A stretch of 64,000 bases of DNA from NCBI RefSeq assembly GCF_003951315.1, contig NZ_QLJH01000023.1, forward strand, positions 1-64,000, in the 5' to 3' direction. The translations under genes were made by a program, and so were the position numbers. Under the pieces are notes generated by a model, which was given only the letters and a program-made list of their open reading frames with translations, had not been told where the DNA came from and did not search any database. This DNA is from Sphingomonas sp. S-NIH.Pt15_0812. GTDB lineage: Bacteria; Pseudomonadota; Alphaproteobacteria; Sphingomonadales; Sphingomonadaceae. Positions 27,375 to 33,080 of this stretch are shown here, piece after piece; positions within the stretch are counted from its first letter, which is position 1; each line of letters starts with the position of its first letter.

Positions 27375-27690
27375 ACCCCCTTCTATTTGGTCGCCAAGCC
27401 CCCGCGTGAGCGCCCATTGCGGCAGCCGCCACCCCCTTTTTGCTGTGGTCGCATCAGTATGAACTTTCGTGATCGCGCCGTCGAACAGGACGCACTTCAA
27501 GTCCGGCCTTTCCACCCTGGCATGGAATAGCCGTTCCCGGACAGCCGTTGAAAAGCGCTGGTGTCGTTGGTCACCCCGGTGCCATGCGCTGAACATTTCC
27601 GGCGTCGCACTGGCCTGGGCGATCGTCACATCGTCGGCCCGGCCAGCAATTTTGTCCTCGACGACGGTCCAGAACGAGCCGTCATACAGG
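27375..27690 (-). pseudogene. Second IS5-like transposase fragment
   Basis: Minus-strand pieces in two frames: RHQRFSTAVRERLFHARVER, PDLKCVLFDGAITKVHTDAT and TAKRG, then, one frame over, NGRSRGGLATK followed by a stop. Together these match the middle of IS5-family transposases (xHxRFxxW...DLEYxxxDGTxxxVHxxA...GRSRGGxxTKIH), with the DG motif giving the first catalytic aspartate. The left boundary meets the rmlC pseudogene; the right one near 27690 is uncertain. It is not the same fragment as the one at 26.1-26.3 kb. Confidence 0.55.
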
Positions 27691-28025
27691 CTCAACAGGT
27701 CGCTGGCAGGCGCGGCCGGGCCGGTGCGGGTGGTGGGCTGGCCCTCCGCGTCGAACACCAGCGCGGCGGCGGCGTGCGGCCGGCGGCGGATGCGCAGCCG
27801 CGCGCCATTGGTGGCGGCCATGCGGGTGAACGTGCCGCCGGCGTCGGTCTGCCCGCCGGTGACGAAGAAGTCCGCGTCCAGCGCCAGCTACTCGACCCGG
27901 CCGCCGGAAAGCAACCGCTCCAACAACAGATCGCCGGCGCTGCGAAAGCCGTAAGGTACGGAAAAGCGCGTGGTGACGCTGTCTTCCAGATGGATCACGG
28001 TCGCGGGCAGCGCAGCAACTGCCAT
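27690..28025 (-). pseudogene. Phage tail-fibre-like N-terminal fragment with an amber stop
   Basis: From ATG at 28023-28025 the frame reads VIHLEDSVTTRFSVPYGFRS, then AGDLLLERLLSGGRVE and TAG at 27888-27890. The same frame goes on as LALDADFFVTGGQTDAGGTF and MAATNGARLRIRRRPHAAAA. The pattern (FSVPYGF, a short variable strand pair, DFFVTGG, a final IRR strand) is like the N-terminal adaptor domain of T7-type tail fibres. A tyrosine codon TAC turned TAG is a simple explanation for the break. The 3' part merges into IS5-like sequence, so the gene is both cut and interrupted. The family call is tentative. Confidence 0.4.
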
Positions 28026-28193
28026 TCTTCGTCCCCAAAGCGGATGTAGATCCGAGGGCGGTTTGCGGTACCGTCATCATCGGACTCGACTTGGGCGGTT
28101 CAGCATGTACCAGCGCGGTGATCACGCTGCAATGTATGCATTCGCCTATCGCACGGTGTATATGATTCGCCATCTAGGCTCAAGACTCGTTGA

Positions 28194-28627
28194 TCACAGC
28201 CAGAAGATTATCGTGGCGGCGAGAGCGACGGCGGAGAGGAAGACGGTAGGGCACCGGTCGTAGCGGGTGTCGAGGCGTCGCCAGTCCTTGAGGCGGCCGA
28301 ACATGATCTCGATGCGGCTGCGGCGTCTGTATCGGCGCTTGTCGTACCTGACAGGCTCGTTGCGGGACCGCCGACCTGGAATGCAGGGCTGGATGCCTTT
28401 GGCCTGCAAAGCGTCCCGGAACCAGTTGGCATCATAGCCGCGGTCGCCGAGCAGCCACTGCGCCTTTGGCATCTCGTCCAGCAGGGCGGCCGCGCCGGTA
28501 TAATCGCTGACCTGGCCCGCGGTCATGAAGAAGCTGAGCGGGCGGCCGTCGGCATCGCTGACGGCGTGCAATTTGGTGTTCATCCCGCCTTTGGTGCGGC
28601 CAATCAGGCGGCCGAGACCCCCTTTTT
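28194..28627 (-). CDS. IS427-group transposase, second frame (OrfB, via frameshift)
   Basis: This frame continues from the A5G5 run: GRLIGRTKGGMNTKLHAVSD, then WLLGDRGYDANWFRDALQAK with the second catalytic aspartate, and RYRRRSRIEIMFGRLKDWRR with the glutamate of the DDE triad. It ends FLSAVALAATIIFWL just inside the terminal repeat. It has no separate ribosome site, so translation as a frameshift fusion with OrfA is the likely route. The catalytic residues appear intact. Confidence 0.85.
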
Positions 28628-28951
28628 AACCCGCAGGCTCGATGCCGTGCGGTGCGCCTTGAGGTAGGTCGCGTCGATCATGACGGTTTTCGGATCGGGG
28701 CTTGCAGCAGCCAACCCTTCCATCATCTGGAGGAAGATGCCCTTCTCCCCCCAGCGCTTCCGCCGATTGTACAGCGTCTTGTGCGGGCCGTAGTCCTTCG
28801 GCGCATCGCACCAGCGCAGCCCGTTACGGTTGACGAAAACGATGCCGCTCAACACCCGCCGATCATCAACCCGCGGCTTGCCGTGGCTCTTGGGAAAGTA
28901 CGGCTGAAGCCGCGCCATCTCCTCGTCCGTCAGCCAATACAGGTCGCTCAT
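28604..28951 (-). CDS. IS427-group transposase, first frame (OrfA)
   Basis: About 115 residues from ATG at 28949-28951: MSDLYWLTDEEMARLQPYFP, the DUF4096 helix-turn-helix part, then FVNRNGLRWCDAPKDYGPHK, TLYNRRKRWGEKGIF and TVMIDATYLKAHRTA with the first catalytic aspartate. The frame ends shortly after KKGVSAA. At 28618-28627 (minus strand AAAAAGGGGG) a ribosomal slip would carry ribosomes into the second frame and give the full transposase. Confidence 0.88.
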   Translation of the reverse strand: MSDLYWLTDEEMARLQPYFPKSHGKPRVDDRRVLSGIVFVNRNGLRWCDAPKDYGPHKTLYNRRKRWGEKGIFLQMMEGLAAASPDPKTVMIDATYLKAHRTASSLRVKKGVSAA

Positions 28952-29012
28952 CCGGGGTCTACTCGCGGAGCCTGAATCAGATCGCGGCACTCACATCAAT
29001 GGGTCTTGACCC

Positions 29013-29341
29013 TAAAGGAGGAGAAACGTGGCATAGCGTTGTTTTTCCAAGCAACAATCGAAATACCTGATTACTTGAGCGTTCTCCGTAAAGCCGTGCG
29101 TCGCCGATCACCCATCGGTCTGACGCTGCTCGCCTGATGAATCATTCCCACAAAGGGTACTACCGAACGGAGAGCGTTCAAGGAGACAACAGGCTTCCAA
29201 GCTCGCACGAAAATGGGACGGCGCGGCTTGCACCGACCGTCTCACCGGCGTATGTGCCGGCTCGCTTCGTTGGAATTCCAACGGAACGCCGTTGGAATGA
29301 CGGCCTCGAAAATTGCTGAAACCATATGGTTTCAACGGTTT
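29013..29341. other. Non-coding stretch between the IS and tRNA-Gly, with inverted repeats
   Basis: No convincing gene is seen. Bases 29074-29089 (CTTGAGCGTTCTCCGT) and 29167-29182 are inverted repeats matching at 14 of 16 positions. Bases 29317-29334 form a perfect 18-bp palindrome, TGAAACCATATGGTTTCA, ending seven bases before the tRNA. These may be remains of an integrated element or regulatory DNA of the tRNA gene. Confidence 0.5.
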
Positions 29342-29415
29342 GCGGGTATAGCACAATGGTAGTGCAGCAGCCTTCCAAGCTGAATACACGGGTTCGATTC
29401 CCGTTACCCGCTCCA
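29342..29415 (+). tRNA. tRNA-Gly (anticodon TCC), CCA encoded
   Basis: The 74-base gene folds as a standard tRNA: acceptor arms GCGGGTA and TACCCGC, T-arm ACGGGTTCGATTCCCGT, anticodon loop CTTCCAA giving anticodon TCC, discriminator T, and an encoded CCA at 29413-29415. It lies at the right edge of the mobile-DNA graveyard; tRNA genes are frequent integration targets. Confidence 0.95.
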
Positions 29416-29477
29416 CCGGCCTGTCCCGTCACCCGATCGGTTAACCGGGCTTCAACCCTTCCCGCCTAGCAGGAGGC

Positions 29478-30446
29478 ATGATCGCCGCCTCGCTTCGCGT
29501 GCCACTGCTCTGGGTCATGACGCTGGCCCTGGCGGCCTGTTCGCGACAGCCGGCATCCCAACATGCCGGCCCGCCGATGCTTGCGGCGAAGGACACGTCG
29601 CTGCTGCGGGCGCTCGCTCTGTCTCCGGCCATCGCCGACGGTCGGGACGCCACCGCACCGCTGCGTCCGGCCCCGCCCCTGCTGCGCCCCGCGCCCGCCT
29701 TCCTCGCGCAGCCGCGCAGCCGGGACGATGCGACGCGAGCCGCCGCCTGCCTGACCGCCGCCGTCTATTACGAGGCGCGCTCGGAGCCGCTCGACGGACA
29801 GCGCGCGGTGGCGCAGGTGGTGCTCAACCGGGTGCGCGACCGCGCCTTTCCGGCCAGCGTGTGCGGTGTCGTCTATCAGGGCGGGGCGCGACGCGATGGC
29901 CGGGGCATCGGCTGCCAGTTCAGCTTCGCCTGCGACGGCTCGACCAGCCGGCCGGTGGACGGCGCGGCGTGGCAGCGGGCGCGCGGGGTGGCGGAGGCCG
30001 CGCTGGCGGGAGCGGTCTATGCACCGATCGGCGCGGCGACCTATTATCACAGCAACGCCGTCTATCCCTGGTGGGCGCCCAGCCTGGCGCGGATCGGGCA
30101 GATCGGCGCCCATATCTTCTATGGCTGGCGCAGCGCCCTGGCGTCCGCCCTGTCCTTCCGCCGCGACTATGCGGGCGTGGAGCCGGTTTCCACGCCGCTG
30201 CTGGCGGCGACATCGTCGCCCGCGCCGGTGGTGATGGCGGCCGAGCCGGCCGGCGTGACCGTGCATCGCGGCACCGGACTGCCCGGCCCGGCATCGACCG
30301 TGCCGCCGGGGGACGCGGCGGCCGATGAACCGGCGACCGTCGCGGTGACGATGGGCGTGCGCGTCCATCGCAACCATGGCGCATCCTCCAGCCCGATGAT
30401 CGTCGCCATCGGTCCCGAGGAGGGACCGGGCGACGATCGGAGCTAG
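29478..30446 (+). CDS. SleB/CwlJ-type cell wall hydrolase, lipoprotein
   Basis: A 322-residue protein. The N-terminus has a lipoprotein signal, LLWVMTLALAACSRQP. After a proline-rich linker comes the Hydrolase_2 domain: CLTAAVYYEARSEPLDGQRA (catalytic-type glutamate in YYEAR), VAQVVLNRVRDRAFPASVCG, GCQFSFACDG and AATYYHSNAVYPWWAP. It cleaves peptidoglycan in the periplasm, probably during growth or division. The tail after residue 220 is alanine/proline-rich and disordered. It follows tRNA-Gly and converges on a small minus-strand gene, with one base between the stops. Confidence 0.9.
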   Translation: MIAASLRVPLLWVMTLALAACSRQPASQHAGPPMLAAKDTSLLRALALSPAIADGRDATAPLRPAPPLLRPAPAFLAQPRSRDDATRAAACLTAAVYYEARSEPLDGQRAVAQVVLNRVRDRAFPASVCGVVYQGGARRDGRGIGCQFSFACDGSTSRPVDGAAWQRARGVAEAALAGAVYAPIGAATYYHSNAVYPWWAPSLARIGQIGAHIFYGWRSALASALSFRRDYAGVEPVSTPLLAATSSPAPVVMAAEPAGVTVHRGTGLPGPASTVPPGDAAADEPATVAVTMGVRVHRNHGASSSPMIVAIGPEEGPGDDRS

Positions 30447-30447
30447 T

Positions 30448-30681
30448 TCAGCGCTTCGGCGCGGCGGCCGCCTTGCGCGCGGCGACCTTGGCGCGGTGAT
30501 GGCCGACGGCGCAGCCCGCCGCCGCACCCAGCACCGCATGGCCCTTGCCGACGAAATGGCCGCCGACGCCGCCGACCGCCGCGCCCTTCAGGCATCCGGC
30601 CGCACTGGCGGGCCCGGCGAGCGCCACGCCCGCGGCGAGCATCAGCGCGGTGGCGGCGGAACGGATGGCAGTGCTGGTCAT
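30448..30681 (-). CDS. Small exported glycine-zipper-like protein
   Basis: A 77-residue protein with a clear signal peptide (ALMLAAGVALAGPASAAG). The mature part is small, GCLKGAAVGGVGGHFVGKGH, VLGAAAGCAVGHHRAK, with GxxxG-type spacing like glycine-zipper outer-membrane or periplasmic proteins and two cysteines. The basic, alanine-rich tail ends in KR. ATG at 30679-30681 has GAGTAGGATC just upstream. Function unknown. Confidence 0.75.
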   Translation of the reverse strand: MTSTAIRSAATALMLAAGVALAGPASAAGCLKGAAVGGVGGHFVGKGHAVLGAAAGCAVGHHRAKVAARKAAAAPKR

Positions 30682-30785
30682 GATCCTACTCCTCTTTGCG
30701 AGGATGCCCGGATAGGCCAACCCAGGTGGCGGCGATGTGTGCGACCCGTGACACTCCGGTCATCCTGCGGATCGGACACGAAAAA

Positions 30786-30812
30786 AGCCGCCGGTCACAA
30801 GGACCGGCGGCT
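30786..30812 (-). terminator. Rho-independent terminator
   Basis: A perfect 11-bp stem (30786-30796 with 30802-30812; AGCCGCCGGTC) with a five-base loop is followed on the minus strand by a run of T. It sits 25 bases after the stop of the minus-strand PEP-CTERM gene. Confidence 0.9.
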
Positions 30813-30837
30813 GACGGGTCATCCCTGGCGGGGGATA

Positions 30838-31479
30838 TCAGGCGGTGACGACGCCGCCCCGGCCACGGCGATAGCGCGCGGTCGCGCCGATCATGCCGAA
30901 GCCCAGGAACATGAGCGCCCAGGTCGACGGCTCGGGCACCGAGAAGACGACATTGTCGACTTCGAGCGAATTGCCGCCGCTGCCCAAGACGATGGCGCCG
31001 AAGGCCTCACCGGCCGAGGCGGTGAAGGTGATGCGACGGTTGCTGACCGCCGAACCCTGGCCGCCATTGGCGTTGGCCGAGAGGTCCGCACCGGTGTAGC
31101 TGGCAAGCACCGCACCCGTGGTGCTGAGCAGGCTGACCGTGTTGTAGCTGTCGATCGAGCCGATGAAGATGCTGATCGCCTGATAAGCCGCATCCGCCGC
31201 CAGCGTCGCCGTGCCGGTGCCATAGACGGCCAGGTAACGGCTGCCGTCGCTGAACGCCGGCTGCGCCGAGCTGGACGACGACCCCGTCGCATAGCCGAAG
31301 TTGCTGCCGGTCAGCGTCACGCCGGCGGGCAGGCTGCCGTTGAAGTCGACCACGGTGCCGGCGGGCGCGGCGAAGCTGGTGGTGCTGCCGGGCGTGGAGG
31401 TGAAGGTGACCGCAGCGGCGGGCGACGCCGCCAGCGTCAGACCAGCGGCCGCGAAAGCCATGGTGTACAGATTGCGCAT
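30838..31479 (-). CDS. PEP-CTERM sorting-domain protein
   Basis: A 213-residue exported protein: signal peptide MAFAAAGLTLAASPAAA, a serine/threonine/glycine-rich beta domain (VDFNGSLPAGVTLTGSNFGY, NSLEVDNVVFSV), then the sorting tail VPEPSTWALMFLGFGMIGAT followed by the basic RYRRGRGG. The PEPxxWA variant is usual in sphingomonads. The tail is recognised by an exosortase, and the cargo is often linked to EPS-dependent surface or floc formation; no exosortase gene is in this window. ATG at 31477-31479 has AGGGG upstream, and a strong terminator follows. Confidence 0.9.
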   Translation of the reverse strand: MRNLYTMAFAAAGLTLAASPAAAVTFTSTPGSTTSFAAPAGTVVDFNGSLPAGVTLTGSNFGYATGSSSSSAQPAFSDGSRYLAVYGTGTATLAADAAYQAISIFIGSIDSYNTVSLLSTTGAVLASYTGADLSANANGGQGSAVSNRRITFTASAGEAFGAIVLGSGGNSLEVDNVVFSVPEPSTWALMFLGFGMIGATARYRRGRGGVVTA

Positions 31480-31958
31480 GATAACCCCTATCGTCAATCG
31501 CCGTCGATCGGCGGTGGAGCCCCGCTGCAATTCGCGACCGGGACGGACCGTTAACTATTTGAAAAGGATTAGGAGTCGGAATGCATTTTGTGCACCGCAA
31601 CATGCATATGACGCAATCGACCCGGTTTGGCGCGTAATTTTCAATGGAACTTTTTGACTATCGGCGGTGCGCCGGAGGCAAGCGGGCCTCGCGCCTCCCA
31701 CCAGCGGCCTGAACTAAACTGAATTTCTTATCAGCGCGTTAAACGCGATTGATGCAAAACCGGGTCAGAACGCCGGTATAACATCCGGTAACACTGTTAC
31801 CTAGAGCGAATCGGTCCGGGCATTAGAATTGGCATGGCGCGCGCGACCTGATCGACGTCCGACGATATCGGGTCGCGTAGGGACGGCCAGCGCGTCATCC
31901 GCGTTCCATATCAATCGGTGCTTTGGGGAGGACGACCGGCAATCGCCTGGTCATGAAA
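31480..31958. promoter_or_regulatory. Intergenic region with a possible sigma-54-type site for the PEP-CTERM gene
   Basis: No gene is seen in these 479 bases. On the minus strand, bases 31583-31596 show GG, ten bases, then GC (CGGTGCACAAAATGCAT), which has the spacing of a sigma-54 -24/-12 element but a weak consensus, about 100 bases before the PEP-CTERM start. The part next to tRNA-Tyr is AT-richer and has no recognisable feature. Confidence 0.3.
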
Positions 31959-32044
31959 TGGTGGAAGGGACTGGATTCGAACCAGTGTACACTTGCGTGG
32001 GCAGATTTACAGTCTGCTGCCTTTAACCACTCGGCCACCCTTCC
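31959..32044 (-). tRNA. tRNA-Tyr (anticodon GTA), CCA encoded
   Basis: Read on the minus strand the gene starts GGAAGGGTGGCCGAGTGG, has the anticodon arm CAGACTGTAAATCTG (anticodon GTA), a long class II variable arm, the T-arm TGGTTCGAATCCA, and ends CCTTCCACCA with CCA encoded. Length is 86 bases. Confidence 0.95.
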
Positions 32045-32223
32045 ACGGGAGGCGCTCGGAAGCGAGGCGGCCTCTTGGCGAAGCGCGGCGCGGCTGTCAA
32101 CGCCTTTGCGCGCTTTCGTGGCGGAAAGCTTGCGCCCGCGCGGCATGCCGCATAGCGGAGGCGCCATCCCGAACGCGCGCCCGCGTTCACCCGACGACGA
32201 ACCGAAGATGAGGAATTTCGCTG

Positions 32224-32988
32224 ATGGCACGTAAAGGCCACCGCCCCAGCACTGGCGTGGGCAACCGGCCGCGCTTCTGGGGCCGCCACGCGGTCACCGC
32301 CGCGCTCGCCAATCCGGAGCGCATCGTGCGCAAGCTGTGGCTGACGCGCGAGGCCGCCGCCCTGCTCGACGTGCCGCCGGTGATCCCGGTCGTCTACGCC
32401 GATGTCGCCGATCTTGGCCGGCTGGTCCCCGCCGACGCCCCGCACCAGGGCGTGGTGGCGGAGGTCGACCCACTGGAGGACATGTGGCTGGGCGACCTGC
32501 TCCAGCAGGCGCAGAACGATCCGCCCGAGCGCCAGCGGCCGCTGGTCGTGCTGGACCAGGTGACCGATCCGCACAATGTCGGCGCGATCCTGCGCTCGGC
32601 CGCCGCCTTCGACGCGCTGGGCATCGTGACCCAGGATCGCCACGCCCCGCCGGAATCGGGCACGGTGGCGCGCGCCGCCTCGGGCGCGCTGGAGACGGTG
32701 CCCTGGGTGCGCGTCGTCAACCTCGCCCGCGCGCTGGACGAGATCGCCGAGGCGGGCTTCTGGCGGATCGGCCTGACCGGCCATGCCAAGGGGACGCTGG
32801 CCGAAGTGATGGGGCCGCAGCGCATCTGCATCGTGCTGGGCGCGGAAGGCGAAGGCATGCGCCAGAATACCGAGGCGCATTGCGACGAGCTGGCGCGCCT
32901 GCCCATCTCGAGCCTGGTCGAGAGCCTGAACGTCTCGAACGCGGCGGCGGTCGCGCTCTACGCCGTGGCGGCGCGGCCCAAGGGGTAA
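32224..32988 (+). CDS. rlmB: 23S rRNA 2'-O-methyltransferase (RlmB/SpoU family)
   Basis: A 254-residue protein. The N-terminal SpoU substrate-binding domain includes FWGRHAVTAALANPERIVRK. The SPOUT catalytic part has VVLDQVTDPHNVGAILRSAA (motif 1), CIVLGAEGEGMRQ (motif 2) and ISSLVESLNVSNAAAVALY (motif 3), the three SpoU motifs with the catalytic arginine and the knot-forming asparagines. It methylates a 23S rRNA guanosine (G2251 in E. coli) using SAM. The start at 32224 is well placed after tRNA-Tyr, which is divergent. Confidence 0.92.
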   Translation: MARKGHRPSTGVGNRPRFWGRHAVTAALANPERIVRKLWLTREAAALLDVPPVIPVVYADVADLGRLVPADAPHQGVVAEVDPLEDMWLGDLLQQAQNDPPERQRPLVVLDQVTDPHNVGAILRSAAAFDALGIVTQDRHAPPESGTVARAASGALETVPWVRVVNLARALDEIAEAGFWRIGLTGHAKGTLAEVMGPQRICIVLGAEGEGMRQNTEAHCDELARLPISSLVESLNVSNAAAVALYAVAARPKG

Positions 32989-33000
32989 TTCCCCAACGCA

Positions 33001-33024
33001 CCACCCCGGCGCAGGCCGGGGTGG
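33001..33024. repeat. REP-like hairpin
   Basis: A perfect 10-bp stem, CCACCCCGGC and GCCGGGGTGG, with loop GCAG, 12 bases after the rlmB stop. It belongs to the same family as the hairpins at 57.3 kb and 62.3 kb. There is no T-run, so it is not a standard terminator. Confidence 0.75.
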
Positions 33025-33080
33025 CGGCTGGCCATGGCGATCTACCCGCCCCCCTTCTTGTTGCCGGTCCGTTCCGCTAC

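Larger units (their letters stand above)
28177..29012 (-). mobile_element. Complete IS5-family (IS427 group) insertion sequence, 836 bp
   Basis: The ends are imperfect inverted repeats: GGCTCAAGACTCGTTGAT at 28177 and, read inward from 29012, GGGTCAAGACCCATTGAT (three differences in 18). A TA dinucleotide flanks both ends (28175-28176 and 29013-29014), as expected for the 2-bp target duplication of this group. Inside are two overlapping transposase reading frames on the minus strand joined by a run of A5G5. It seems to be the only intact mobile element in this graveyard and so is probably the latest arrival. Confidence 0.85.

Noticed and set aside
29342..29415. Second copy of the tRNA-Gly 3' end as an attachment site in the window
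   Set aside because: No matching direct repeat was found by eye elsewhere in the window; it may lie outside.
30448..30720. Longer version of the small exported protein starting at 30720
   Set aside because: The ATG at 30681 has a good ribosome site and gives a clean signal peptide; the extra residues break it.
32337..33080. Extension of the helicase frame upstream over rlmB
   Set aside because: It runs in another frame within the rlmB gene and is arginine/alanine-rich with no similarity to helicases.
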